From NCBI RefSeq assembly GCF_001428105.1, contig NZ_LMSJ01000054.1:1-64000 (forward strand): a DNA stretch of 64,000 bases, given 5' to 3'. Every line of letters starts with the position of its first letter. Position 1 is the first letter of the stretch. Position numbers and translations under genes: made by a program. Below the pieces are notes generated by a model, which saw only the letters and a program-made list of their open reading frames with translations, was not told the origin of the DNA and did not search any database. Positions 37,724-47,908 of the stretch are shown here, piece after piece. The stretch is from Paenibacillus sp. Soil766. GTDB taxonomy: Bacteria > Bacillota > Bacilli > Paenibacillales > NBRC-103111.

Positions 37724-37812
37724 CGGTCATCTTCCTTTGGAATCTGTATTAAACTAAGCATAGCATAGGACAACAAAGAGAGGGGCTATTTATCGCCACT
37801 CTCTTCGTCTTA

Positions 37813-39399
37813 TTACTTGATTAAGCCTGCTTCTTTAAACTGTTTAACGGCTGTATCCTTATATTTCTGCATGTCGAACTTGGTATCCAATGTTTTGAGG
37901 AAATTGTCCCAGTTGGTTAGAGGGTCTTTGCCCGACATGAACTTAACTAAGCTTTCATTAATGAAACGTGTACGGTCTGCTGCCAACGTATCGCTCGGGT
38001 CTGCTGTCAACAGATTTCCAGCCAAAGTAAGACCTACATATTGCTGATTGTTCGTGAAAGCTTCTGCCGTCTTCGGATTCTGGAAGCTGAAGTACTCGGC
38101 ATCATCGCCACGACGCGGCATTCTATAATGATCCACCCATAGGTACTTTTCTTTCATGTCTTTGGATAATTCAGAGGTTTTATTTTTGATTTTGCCGTCT
38201 ACGACATCCCAATGAATTCCTTTAATTCCGTATGCGAAATTCGGATAGGCTTCTTTGTCCGTAAACATATATTCCAGCATAGACAAGATCCGAATGATTT
38301 TGTCCTTATCTGCTTTCTTGGAAATGGCCCATGAATTGCCTTGGAACGATTTTCTCTCCACGATTTGATCGCCGTATGGCCCTTTCATTGGAGGAATCAC
38401 GATCCATTCTGGTACCTCTCCGCCGATTTCTTTCATCTTCTGCTGATAATCCGGTTCAAGTCTGCGGGCATCTCTAATCATAAAGCCAACTTTACCTTTA
38501 AATAACTTCTGATCTAACAAATCTGGTGTATTCATCGTCACCCAGTCGGGGTCCACAACTTTGGCTGTCATCATTTTATTGATGTAGCCGAGTGCTTCTT
38601 TCATTTTAGGATCGATAAATAAGAATACCGGTTTATTGTCTTTGATATCAATGGCTGAAGGCGGATTAACGCCGAACATCCACATCAAGCTATCGAAGCC
38701 ATAGGTTTGCAGATTACCTTCTTTATTCATACCGCCGATGAATCCGTACGTATCGTTCTTCCCATTTCCGTCTGGGTCTTTCTCCGTAAATGCTTTCATT
38801 ACTTCGAATAGCTCGTCAGGCGTAGTCGGCACTTTCAAGCCTAGCTTTTTTAACCAATCGTTGCGGATGAAGAAGCTTCGACTAATACCGTTTACATTAT
38901 CATACCCTGGAACTCCAATGGTTTTTCCTTGATAGGACGTCGCTTCCCAGGAATCATTACCAAAACGCTTCTTTAGTTCAGGAAATTGATCCAAGTACGG
39001 CGTCAAATCCGCAAGAACGCCTTGATCATAATATTGTGCGAGATCGGAGCGACTCTTCAGGAAGAGCAAATCAGGAATATCTCCACCTGCAATGAGCGTA
39101 TTCAACTTCGTTGTTGCTTGCCCAGCTTGAGGAATCGTCATATCCAAATCGATGTTCATTGCCTTTTCCAACATTTGGCGTTGAATATCTTCTTCACGTG
39201 GAGGTATTGGAGCGGCAGCATTGAAAGTACCTTGGTTAAACATCGAGATCTTTATTTTGTTCGCAAACTTGTTAGCCTCGGATTGAGGGCTGCTTGAAGC
39301 TGCAGGCTTCACTTCATCTTGGTTCCCACATGCTGACAATAGCGTTCCCAGCCCTACGATAGCAGCCAGAACAGTAAATGTAATCTTTTTACGTTCCAT
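37813..39399 (-). CDS. Extracellular sugar-binding lipoprotein, LplA type
   Basis: About 528 residues with signal MERKKITFTVLAAIVGLGTL and lipobox LSAC, hence tethered outside the membrane. The large size and motif EKDPDGNGKNDTYGF place it in the LplA group that binds oligosaccharides. The start at ATG 39399 follows AGGAGAGG; the open frame extends 12 codons further upstream without a site. It follows two permease genes and precedes the two-component genes, so transport and sensing are cotranscribed. Its ligand is presumably the product of the giant secreted protein. Confidence 0.92.
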   Translation of the reverse strand: MERKKITFTVLAAIVGLGTLLSACGNQDEVKPAASSSPQSEANKFANKIKISMFNQGTFNAAAPIPPREEDIQRQMLEKAMNIDLDMTIPQAGQATTKLNTLIAGGDIPDLLFLKSRSDLAQYYDQGVLADLTPYLDQFPELKKRFGNDSWEATSYQGKTIGVPGYDNVNGISRSFFIRNDWLKKLGLKVPTTPDELFEVMKAFTEKDPDGNGKNDTYGFIGGMNKEGNLQTYGFDSLMWMFGVNPPSAIDIKDNKPVFLFIDPKMKEALGYINKMMTAKVVDPDWVTMNTPDLLDQKLFKGKVGFMIRDARRLEPDYQQKMKEIGGEVPEWIVIPPMKGPYGDQIVERKSFQGNSWAISKKADKDKIIRILSMLEYMFTDKEAYPNFAYGIKGIHWDVVDGKIKNKTSELSKDMKEKYLWVDHYRMPRRGDDAEYFSFQNPKTAEAFTNNQQYVGLTLAGNLLTADPSDTLAADRTRFINESLVKFMSGKDPLTNWDNFLKTLDTKFDMQKYKDTAVKQFKEAGLIK

Positions 39400-39470
39400 A
39401 TTGACCTCTCCTTTTGCTTGTATATATATTATCACGGTGTCCCCGTAACAACCTAGGTAGGAATTGCCTT

Positions 39471-40340
39471 TTAACCTTTAATCGATCCCATAAGCACACC
39501 TTTGGTAAAATGCTTTTGCATAAATGGATACACAATTAAGATCGGAACCGTCGTCACGACGACAGCAGCCATTTGCACAGCGAATTTGCTCACCGTCCCG
39601 GAATTGGCCATCGAATCGGCATTTTGTGATGAAATGTTAAGTAGAATGTTGCGCAAGACAACTTGAAGCGGCATTAAGTTCGCATCATTCAAGTAAACAA
39701 TTGCATCGAAATAACTGTTCCAATGTCCCACGGCGTAAAATAAGGATATCGTGGCAAGCACGGGCATAGAGAGGGGTAAAATAATTCTCCAAAGCGACTG
39801 AAGCTCACTTGCACCGTCCACCCTAGCCGATTCCTCGATTTCAGGAGGCAATTGTTCGAAAAAGCCTTTAATAATGACCAGATTAAATGCACTAATGAGA
39901 TGCGGAATAATCAATACCCACGGACTGTTCAGCAATCCTAGAGAGCGGATTAACAAATAGCTTGGAATTAAGCCTCCGCTGAACATCATCGTAAACACAA
40001 TAAATATTAAGAATGTGCTGCGTCCTGGCAAATATTTTTTGGATAACGGATAAGCAGCTGCGACCGTAAATATCACATTAAGCGCAGTACCTACGATTGT
40101 TCGAAACAACGTAATTTTATACGCTTGCCCGATACCATGCGAAATGAATACTTCTTTATAGGCTAAGAAAGTAAAGGTTTCTGGTATAATTACAATCCCT
40201 TTTCTTACGACTTCCGATTCCGGTGTTACTGAAACAGCAACCACATATAAAAAGGGAAGTAAGCAAAGTAGGGCTAGTATTACAAGAATAGAATAGACGA
40301 CTACTTGCCATATTTTTTCCCCGACCGTCAAATTAATCAT
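39471..40340 (-). CDS. ABC sugar permease, YtcP/LplC type
   Basis: About 289 residues with six predicted helices, the branch-specific FTMMFSGGLIPSYLLIRSLG and the EAA-like loop EESARVDGASELQSLWRIILPL. It partners the LplB-type permease encoded immediately upstream. The open frame reaches 40385 and would overlap the previous gene, but GGTGAGGTGG lies about eight bases before an ATG at 40340, which is the more likely start. No ATPase gene accompanies the importer. Confidence 0.9.
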   Translation of the reverse strand: MINLTVGEKIWQVVVYSILVILALLCLLPFLYVVAVSVTPESEVVRKGIVIIPETFTFLAYKEVFISHGIGQAYKITLFRTIVGTALNVIFTVAAAYPLSKKYLPGRSTFLIFIVFTMMFSGGLIPSYLLIRSLGLLNSPWVLIIPHLISAFNLVIIKGFFEQLPPEIEESARVDGASELQSLWRIILPLSMPVLATISLFYAVGHWNSYFDAIVYLNDANLMPLQVVLRNILLNISSQNADSMANSGTVSKFAVQMAAVVVTTVPILIVYPFMQKHFTKGVLMGSIKG

Positions 40341-40353
40341 GTAGAAAACCACC

Positions 40354-41301
40354 TCACCAAATTTGCCCATCGAATTTTTTGGCAATCTTATTCGCAGCCA
40401 AAACTAAAGCAAATCCGATGATCGCTTTAAACAATCCCACAGCCGTAGCCAAGCCAATCTTCAAACGCTCCAACCCTTCACGGTATACCCATGTGTCGAT
40501 AATGTCGATTTTCTCTTGGTTGAAACTGTTCGCAAACATGAATATCTGATCAAAACCAGCGTCCAAAATATGACTTAATTTAAGGATCAGCATCAGAATA
40601 ATGACGCCCCGAATGCCAGGTAATGTGACATGCCATAGCTGTCTCGACTTGGAAGCACCATCAATCCGAGCCGCTTCATATAAGCTGGGATCAATGCCCG
40701 CCAATGCGGCAAGGTATAAGATTGCCCCCCAGCCAATATCCTTCCATATTTCAGATAGGATGATCAGCAGTCTACCCCAGGCAGGTTCCGTTAGAAAGGA
40801 GATGGGCTCAATCCCATTTTCCTTAAAAATCATGTTAAAAAGGCCATCCCCTGGTGCTAATAACGCCACCATCAGTCCATAAACAATGACCCATGACAGA
40901 AAATGGGGGAGATACGTGATCGTTTGTACAATTTTCTTAAACCATTGGGTATACACTTCATTGAGAAGCAAAGCCAGTATGATCGGAGCGGAGAAACCGA
41001 ACAATAGCTTATACAACGATATGATGATCGTATTTCTCATAATGTCCCAGAAATAAACGCCGTTAATAAAATCTTTGAAATTCTTCAATCCCACCCATGG
41101 GCTGTCCCATAGTCCTAAGGCTAGGTTATAGTTTTTAAAAGCAATAATGATCCCCGCCATAGGAATATATTTGAATACCGCAAAGTACACTAATGCCGGA
41201 AATAAGAGAGCATACATGACTTTATATCTTTGTATTGTTCTTATCCATGAATCCCGTTTTTTCGGGGTGGGAAGGGCGTCCGTTGCCAGTTTTGCTTGCA
41301 T
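40354..41301 (-). CDS. ABC sugar permease, LplB type
   Basis: About 315 residues, first gene of the importer/two-component/oxidoreductase/esterase operon. It has six predicted helices and an EAA loop (YEAARIDGASKSRQLWHVTLPG). The KYIPMAGIIIAFKNYNLALG segment is typical of LplB. The frame is open to 41340, but that codon would lie upstream of the -10 box; the ATG at 41301 after GAGGTGAT is the real start. It is controlled by the conserved 40-bp element at 41354-41393. Confidence 0.9.
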   Translation of the reverse strand: MQAKLATDALPTPKKRDSWIRTIQRYKVMYALLFPALVYFAVFKYIPMAGIIIAFKNYNLALGLWDSPWVGLKNFKDFINGVYFWDIMRNTIIISLYKLLFGFSAPIILALLLNEVYTQWFKKIVQTITYLPHFLSWVIVYGLMVALLAPGDGLFNMIFKENGIEPISFLTEPAWGRLLIILSEIWKDIGWGAILYLAALAGIDPSLYEAARIDGASKSRQLWHVTLPGIRGVIILMLILKLSHILDAGFDQIFMFANSFNQEKIDIIDTWVYREGLERLKIGLATAVGLFKAIIGFALVLAANKIAKKFDGQIW

Positions 41302-41327
41302 ATCATCACCTCGTCTTTGTTTATATT

Positions 41328-41393
41328 TGTATAGTAGCACCCCCCTATCGAATAAATTTCTGTGATTTCTAGAATTTCTTACAAGATATTAAG
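41328..41393 (-). promoter_or_regulatory. Promoter with conserved 40-bp element (copy 1)
   Basis: On the minus strand the element at 41354-41393 carries AGAAAT three times at exact 9-bp intervals, as in the copy at 30278-30317. A TATACA (or overlapping TACTAT) -10 box at 41328-41336 follows 17-20 bp later, and no -35 box is seen. It drives the operon from 41301 to 30828. Confidence 0.6.
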
Positions 41394-41438
41394 TAAGAGC
41401 AATATCGCCAACTTATCTTACCGAGACTTGGGAGCTTA

Positions 41439-41473
41439 TGGGGATTAACTGGATTTCCTACATCTAATTTTGC
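41439..41473. repeat. Dispersed intergenic repeat, single copy
   Basis: GGGGATTAACTGGATTTCCT followed by ACATCTAATTTTG closely matches two copies at 56971-57056. All lie between genes. The function is unknown. Confidence 0.6.
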
Positions 41474-41491
41474 TTTACACGTTATTACATG

Positions 41492-41543
41492 AAAAAACGG
41501 ACAGAGTTAGCGCAACCTTCTAAAGGTGCTTTCACTTGTCCGT
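41492..41543 (-). terminator. Terminator of the NAD cluster
   Basis: On the minus strand ACGGACA...TGTCCGT closes an inner GCACCTTTAGAAGGTTGC hairpin and runs into TTTTTT. It lies 50 bp after the ADP-ribosylglycohydrolase stop. Confidence 0.8.
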
Positions 41544-41593
41544 AAGTTATTTTCACATTCACAGCAATCCATACTGATCATACATTAACTTAA

Positions 41594-42481
41594 CTATGCC
41601 AACCCATCCCTGACCCCAACCAACCTCACCGCGATCTCATCCAACCGCTTCTTAATCAGGATCGACTCGGCATACTTTGCAGGAATCTCCTCATAGCCAT
41701 AATAAATGCCAGCCAACCCACCAGCAATGGCACCTATCGTATCCGAGTCATCGCCTAAGTTAGCCGCCCTTTGAACAACCTCGCTAAAGTCGGAAGCTTC
41801 CAGCAAAATATGGAGCACCCAGCGGAACGTGTGCACAACATAGCCATTGGCAGCGCAATTGGGCACAGATGTGAGTATGCTTTCATACGCCGTTCCAATC
41901 AGCTCCTGCTGGATCACTGCTTTCATCGCTTCTCCCTGCAGCAGCCGATAAGCAATGCGATTATAGAGGATGCAAGCTTCGTTGCATCTTTCGTCATAGT
42001 GGGTCATTTTCGATTGCATATGGGAAACCCGCTCAATATCCTTCCAGTCCGTGTACGCCAGAGCTACCGGCAAACAACGCATCAACGAACCATTCCCTGC
42101 ACTTTGCCCCATCTCAATATGCGTTACATAAGCAGCCTCGAACCAACTGTCCTCCACATTTTCAAAAGTATGTCTAATAATATTGCCGATATCTTTCGGC
42201 CTTGTTTGGTACCATTTCATAAACTGTTCACCGATCGCAGCCAAAGGATCATCTGGTTTCGCCAAAATCCCCTCCGCCACACACAACGTCATCATCGTGT
42301 CGTCCGTCACTTCACCAGGCTCTAAGCGCCAGACGCCTCCGCCAATGATCTCTGTCAAATACCCATATCTCGCTTTGATCTCCGGGACACTCATGAACTC
42401 GGTCGTGCCGCCCAACGCATCACCGATTGCGACGCCGTAGATTCCGCCTTTGATTTTATCCAATAAATCTGTTCTACTCAT
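41594..42481 (-). CDS. ADP-ribosylglycohydrolase (ARH/DraG family)
   Basis: A 295-residue cytoplasmic hydrolase that removes ADP-ribose from proteins or small molecules. The magnesium-binding signatures are intact: GDALGGTTEF (Asp21), VTDDTMM (Thr59, Asp60, Asp61) and GDDSDTIGAIAGG near residue 247. Length is standard for the family. It is the last gene of the NAD cluster, 5 bp after NadR, so it is expressed with nicotinamide salvage genes. Its product, ADP-ribose or a derivative, is the type of ligand sensed by NrtR regulators, which may link NAD turnover to control of the cluster. A terminator follows. Confidence 0.9.
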   Translation of the reverse strand: MSRTDLLDKIKGGIYGVAIGDALGGTTEFMSVPEIKARYGYLTEIIGGGVWRLEPGEVTDDTMMTLCVAEGILAKPDDPLAAIGEQFMKWYQTRPKDIGNIIRHTFENVEDSWFEAAYVTHIEMGQSAGNGSLMRCLPVALAYTDWKDIERVSHMQSKMTHYDERCNEACILYNRIAYRLLQGEAMKAVIQQELIGTAYESILTSVPNCAANGYVVHTFRWVLHILLEASDFSEVVQRAANLGDDSDTIGAIAGGLAGIYYGYEEIPAKYAESILIKKRLDEIAVRLVGVRDGLA

Positions 42482-42486
42482 ATTCC

Positions 42487-43530
42487 TTACTCCCTCCCAC
42501 GGCTACCAGTTTGCTTCATTAACCATTCACTCAGGCTATGATATTTATGATAGGTGTTCAAAATATGACTTACTTGTTCCGCCCGCTCCTCGAGCGTTCC
42601 TTGTAATAGGAAATACGGAATTTGTCTCATTTTGAGATCAGCAATAATCTGCTTCTGGAACACAAACCGCTGCACCTCCCCCGATCGATCCCACGTATCT
42701 GCATAAGGAATATCAGTATCGCAGACAAAAACAAGCTCATACCGCGACGCCGCATCCACGGCCAGTTGAGTCAAACGCGGCGTAGCCTTACCTTGATAAT
42801 AGTGAGAAAACATATACGTTGTAATCGCGTTGGTATCCACGAAGAGGACATCTCGTGCTTCTTTCATCAGAAGCTCTTCCCTTTCCAAATGCCCCTCCGC
42901 AATCTCCTCAAGCTGCTCTAACGATAATCTGCGATCTACCTGGTGCTTCTCCCAATATTCCCGTCCATACTCCGCCATCCAAGTTGTGTTCATCTGTTTC
43001 GCCATGTAAGCGGTAAGAGTGGATTTCCCCGTAGAAGGAGCGCCAAGAAATACGACTTTTGCAATCAGATCCCTATAAACAACTGGACTCAGAAATTTGC
43101 GATTGTCAAAAGGGTTCCCCCGCACTTGCGTGCCCGATATCGGAAACGTGTTCCGATCCGGATCAACCTGACGATTCTCCGCCCCCAAAGCTGCACTCAT
43201 GTGTTCACCATAAAACTCACTGGAGTAGAAATGTGTGATCTTTCGCCCCTCCAGCTTCTGCAGGATATAGGCCTCATGCATCCTTTTGATCGCTGGCGTA
43301 TCGCCGATTTCATGGGGACCATCCCACGCTTCGATAACGTGCACCTGCGGATAAAGGGTACGAATCCAATTGGACCGCACACGCAAAGGAATATCCGTCG
43401 TTTCAGGGCAATCGTAGATGACAACGATCACTTCATCCATCTCCTTGATCGCAGTCTCGATCATGAATTGATGACCCGCGTGCAGCGGGGCAAACTTCCC
43501 TAGCGTTAAGCCTGTTCTGTGTTGTGACAT
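42487..43530 (-). CDS. nadR: Bifunctional NMN adenylyltransferase / ribosylnicotinamide kinase
   Basis: A 347-residue NadR-type enzyme without the N-terminal repressor domain found in enterobacteria. The first half is a nucleotidyltransferase: GKFAPLHAGH with HxGH residues 17-20, and ISGTQVR (131-137) in place of the ISSTxxR loop. The second half is a kinase with P-loop GAPSTGKST (163-171). It phosphorylates nicotinamide riboside and adenylates NMN to NAD in the cytoplasm. GGAGG precedes its ATG by eight bases; it overlaps the end of pnuC by 25 bp. Together with PnuC it forms a complete nicotinamide riboside salvage route. Confidence 0.92.
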   Translation of the reverse strand: MSQHRTGLTLGKFAPLHAGHQFMIETAIKEMDEVIVVIYDCPETTDIPLRVRSNWIRTLYPQVHVIEAWDGPHEIGDTPAIKRMHEAYILQKLEGRKITHFYSSEFYGEHMSAALGAENRQVDPDRNTFPISGTQVRGNPFDNRKFLSPVVYRDLIAKVVFLGAPSTGKSTLTAYMAKQMNTTWMAEYGREYWEKHQVDRRLSLEQLEEIAEGHLEREELLMKEARDVLFVDTNAITTYMFSHYYQGKATPRLTQLAVDAASRYELVFVCDTDIPYADTWDRSGEVQRFVFQKQIIADLKMRQIPYFLLQGTLEERAEQVSHILNTYHKYHSLSEWLMKQTGSRGRE

Positions 43531-44171
43531 ACAAGATTCCTCCGTTCTACGGTGTGTAGTTCACGTTTCCATGAGACATATCCAGCCGTTGCGATGAACA
43601 GGAAAATAAGGTAGAGAAAAGCAACAGCATATAAATCTTTGTAAGCATACATCGCTACCGACATCACGTCGACGGCCATCCAGATGAGCCAGTTCTCCAG
43701 CACTTTCGATGAGAGTAAATACTGCGCAATGAGGCTTAATGTAGCAATGAAAGCATCGGCGTATGGAATTGAGGCGTCCGTGTACGTTTGCAGCACATAG
43801 CCCCAGAGCAGGGTCATCACTACCAAACATACACTTAATACGAGCGTGAGTCGTAAGGTTATTTTTCTAGTCGGACGCACTTTAGTACCTTCCCTTTTCG
43901 TCAGCCAGATGATCCAACCATACACGCTCAATATGAAAAAGAACACCTGCAGCATCGTATCCGCGTATAGCTTCGCCTCCCAGAACATCACGAAGAAACA
44001 ACCCACATTAACCAGTCCAACTGGCCATGACCAGATGTTCTCCTTCGCTGTTAACCATACGCACAACAAGCCTGTCGTAGTCGCGACGATTTCAATGGCC
44101 GTTGATGACGTGTAGATCGCAATGGCAACCATAAGGATGAATAATGCCAAGAATGACCATGCTTTTCTCAT
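43506..44171 (-). CDS. pnuC: Nicotinamide riboside transporter PnuC
   Basis: A 221-residue membrane protein with about seven predicted helices. Family marks are NIWSWPVGLVNVGCFFVMFW, LYADTMLQVFFFILSVYGW and the ENWLIWMAVDVMSVAMY segment, which lines the substrate site. It imports nicotinamide riboside by facilitated diffusion, trapped by phosphorylation by the NadR kinase encoded downstream. AAGGAGG precedes the ATG. A candidate NrtR operator lies at 44220-44230, in the gap after the nrtR gene, so pnuC probably has its own regulated promoter. Confidence 0.93.
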   Translation of the reverse strand: MRKAWSFLALFILMVAIAIYTSSTAIEIVATTTGLLCVWLTAKENIWSWPVGLVNVGCFFVMFWEAKLYADTMLQVFFFILSVYGWIIWLTKREGTKVRPTRKITLRLTLVLSVCLVVMTLLWGYVLQTYTDASIPYADAFIATLSLIAQYLLSSKVLENWLIWMAVDVMSVAMYAYKDLYAVAFLYLIFLFIATAGYVSWKRELHTVERRNLVCHNTEQA

Positions 44172-44219
44172 ACGTAACGCCTCCTTAAGTTTAACTTCAG
44201 ATCGCCAATACTTTCAATA

Positions 44220-44230
44220 TGACATTATCA
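44220..44230. promoter_or_regulatory. Candidate NrtR operator before pnuC
   Basis: TGACATTATCA is an imperfect palindrome 49 bp upstream of pnuC. The nearly identical TGATATTATCA lies before nrtR at 45054-45064 (10 of 11 bases). Occurrence in both promoters of the NAD cluster suggests a shared operator. The binding protein is inferred from context. Confidence 0.4.
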
Positions 44231-44248
44231 AAATGTAAAGAGAAGCGC

Positions 44249-45037
44249 CTAGCTGTAAATCGACAGCTGAGGCGTCAGATCTGTAAACCGATAGAGCTGT
44301 GCAGCTCTCTGCGAGTAGCGATTGGAAAGCTTCGGCTCTCCGTTGCGATCCACTGCTTCTTCAATAATGCCTTTGCGGCTTTGCGTAGAGGTAATTTTGC
44401 GGATGAAGTTGCTTTCCTCAAAATGCGGCACAACCGTTTGAATCACTTGGTACAACTCACCGATCGTGAATTCCTCGGGAAGAAACTCCTTGGCAATCGT
44501 CGTTGTGAGCATCTTCTGCTGAATCTGATGCAAGGCATCCGTCACTATTTGCCGATGATCAAAAGCCAACGTCAGCTCAAGCGCCTCCTCCACGGTAAAT
44601 AAACGTACATCAGAGGCATCCGAATCAGCACGTCTTTCAGCCAACCATCCCTCATGAACTAAGGCGTAGAAAGCATGAGAAATGATCCATCCCCTTGGAT
44701 CACGCCCAGGTTCACTGTAGACGTTAAAGTATTCCATATGAACATCCGCGACACCCGTCTCCTCTTGTAGCTCCCTCCGAGCACACGCATACATACTCTC
44801 CGACTCTTGGCAAAATCCGCCAGGCAAGGCCCATTGGCCTTCAAATGGCCATTGTTTTCTCTGTATGAGCAGGACCTGTAGCTCCCGAATGGGCAGCGCC
44901 TTTTTGGTCGTGTTCTTCTCCTTTGAGGTAATGGTGAAAATAACAATATCACTCGGTGCACCATCTGGTGTCCGGTACTTTTGGGAAGAGTAGTTCGACC
45001 CATTTTCGTTAGTGTCCAATGCGGCACCTGCTTTCAC
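44249..45037 (-). CDS. nrtR: NrtR-type regulator: Nudix domain plus winged helix
   Basis: About 262 residues. The N-terminal two thirds form a Nudix domain with an intact box (GFCQESESMYACARRELQEE then TGV), so hydrolase activity on ADP-ribose-like compounds is possible. The C-terminal part (TIAKEFLPEEFTIGELYQVI, FIRKITSTQSRKGIIEEAVD) is the winged helix typical of NrtR repressors of NAD metabolism. It heads the NAD cluster and probably represses it until ADP-ribose or NAD status changes. The frame opens at GTG 45037; a TTG seven codons in also has a weak AGGTG. The candidate operator 17 bp upstream implies autoregulation. A plain Nudix hydrolase is less likely because of the C-terminal extension. 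Confidence 0.8.
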   Translation of the reverse strand: MKAGAALDTNENGSNYSSQKYRTPDGAPSDIVIFTITSKEKNTTKKALPIRELQVLLIQRKQWPFEGQWALPGGFCQESESMYACARRELQEETGVADVHMEYFNVYSEPGRDPRGWIISHAFYALVHEGWLAERRADSDASDVRLFTVEEALELTLAFDHRQIVTDALHQIQQKMLTTTIAKEFLPEEFTIGELYQVIQTVVPHFEESNFIRKITSTQSRKGIIEEAVDRNGEPKLSNRYSQRAAQLYRFTDLTPQLSIYS

Positions 45038-45053
45038 AACTTTAATGTCGATT

Positions 45054-45064
45054 TGATATTATCA
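45054..45064. promoter_or_regulatory. Candidate NrtR operator before nrtR
   Basis: TGATATTATCA, a near-perfect palindrome, matches the element before pnuC. It is 17 bp upstream of the nrtR start within the divergent gap to the AraC gene. No other strong elements were seen in 45065-45253. Confidence 0.4.
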
Positions 45065-45253
45065 TTATGACATATTTAATGAGGATGTCAAGTGGGCTTT
45101 ATCCCTTTTGAGCATGTCCATCTGTAAAATGACTCATCATCTCGCTATATTTCGCCAAAATCACTTTCTTTCACAGGGCACATCACGTAAAATATAAGTA
45201 AGCATATCCATGTCAAATATTGGATTACAAATACGAACTTATTGAGGTAGGCC

Positions 45254-46144
45254 ATGAAACCAACCGTCCTTCACTTCATTGCTCCACCAATTCCTTATTT
45301 CCTAGATTGCGGAAACGCTTACTACGAAATTGGGGAGAGCCATATAAGCAGAACTAACATTGGTGCATTTGATCTAATCGTCGTCAAAAAAGGGACCATA
45401 TACATCGGAGAAGGCGCGAATGAATGGACTCTCCAGCAAAATGACGCCATTATCCTAAGACCTGATCTCTCGCATTTTGGAACGGCTCCTTGTGAGCAGG
45501 AAGCCGAAATCCTTTGGATTCATTTCCACACGTATGGCGCATGGGATGAGTACATGGATATGGATGCGTGTTTACAGAATCAGAATTCCCTCATTGAGGA
45601 TCACAAACAAAAGGCTTTCCTAAATCATGCGGAAGTGAACTCCATTTTTATCCCCAAATATATGAAACTCAATCACAAAGCCTTAGAAATATTAGAATAC
45701 TTCTTCGATTTGGAACAGGAAGCGCGCTCCCAACGTAATTGGAGGAAACAGAATACCTTTCAATTGTTTATGCAGCATATTAACCGTGAATTAATTTCAA
45801 CAACCGACATGACTGCGTTTCATTTAGCTGAGAAAGTCGAGTTATTTATTCGTCAAAATTACACGAAAAAGATATCCAATGCCCTGTTGCAAGAGCATCT
45901 TAACTATCATCCTAACTACATTGCCAAATGCATGTTGAAGGTATTCGGGATGACACCCAATGATTATTTGCTTCAATTTCGCATCGAGCAGTCCAAGAAA
46001 CTGCTGATTCAGACCAATTGGACCATGACGCGGGTTGCAGAAGAAAGCGGCTTTCAACACGCCTCCTACTTCTCACACTGCTTCTCAACCAAGGAAGGGA
46101 TCTCTCCCTTAAATTTCCGTAAAAACTATACAGGCCATTTATGA
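45254..46144 (+). CDS. AraC-family regulator with cupin-like sensor
   Basis: A 296-residue cytoplasmic regulator. The N-terminal ~150 residues form a cupin-like sugar-binding domain (TIYIGEGANEWTLQQNDAII, ILWIHFHTYG), as in AraC itself. The C-terminus is the double helix-turn-helix (NYHPNYIAKCMLKVFGMTPN, EESGFQHASYFSHCFSTKEG). A GAGGTAGG site precedes the ATG. It is convergent with the GH51 gene and is the only soluble regulator near the arabinofuranosidase genes. It is therefore the likely reader of the CAACC direct repeats at the GH51, DUF5695-like and GH127 promoters, with L-arabinose or an arabino-oligosaccharide as probable effector. That link is inference. Confidence 0.88.
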   Translation: MKPTVLHFIAPPIPYFLDCGNAYYEIGESHISRTNIGAFDLIVVKKGTIYIGEGANEWTLQQNDAIILRPDLSHFGTAPCEQEAEILWIHFHTYGAWDEYMDMDACLQNQNSLIEDHKQKAFLNHAEVNSIFIPKYMKLNHKALEILEYFFDLEQEARSQRNWRKQNTFQLFMQHINRELISTTDMTAFHLAEKVELFIRQNYTKKISNALLQEHLNYHPNYIAKCMLKVFGMTPNDYLLQFRIEQSKKLLIQTNWTMTRVAEESGFQHASYFSHCFSTKEGISPLNFRKNYTGHL

Positions 46145-46157
46145 CGGTCATGCAATC

Positions 46158-46200
46158 AAAACAGCCAGCAACCTAGACATCTCAAGGTTACTGGCTGTTT
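46158..46200. terminator. Terminator between convergent AraC and GH51 genes
   Basis: AAACAGCCAG and CTGGCTGTTT pair around an inner AACCT/AGGTT stem, with TTTT following on the minus strand. It sits between stops at 46144 and 46210. Confidence 0.8.
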
Positions 46201-46209
46201 GCCCTCCTA

Positions 46210-47825
<1,616 letters not shown>

Positions 47826-47854
47826 TCAAGCTGCCTTCTACCTGTACATACGCA

Positions 47855-47897
47855 AAAAGCTGCCCTGCAGATCAACGAAGATCCGAAAGGCAGCTTC
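47855..47897 (-). terminator. Terminator of the DUF5695-like gene
   Basis: On the minus strand AAGCTGCC...GGCAGCTT with internal pairing is followed by TTTGCG. It begins 12 bp after the stop at 47909. Confidence 0.8.
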
Positions 47898-47908
47898 TCG
47901 TACATGGA

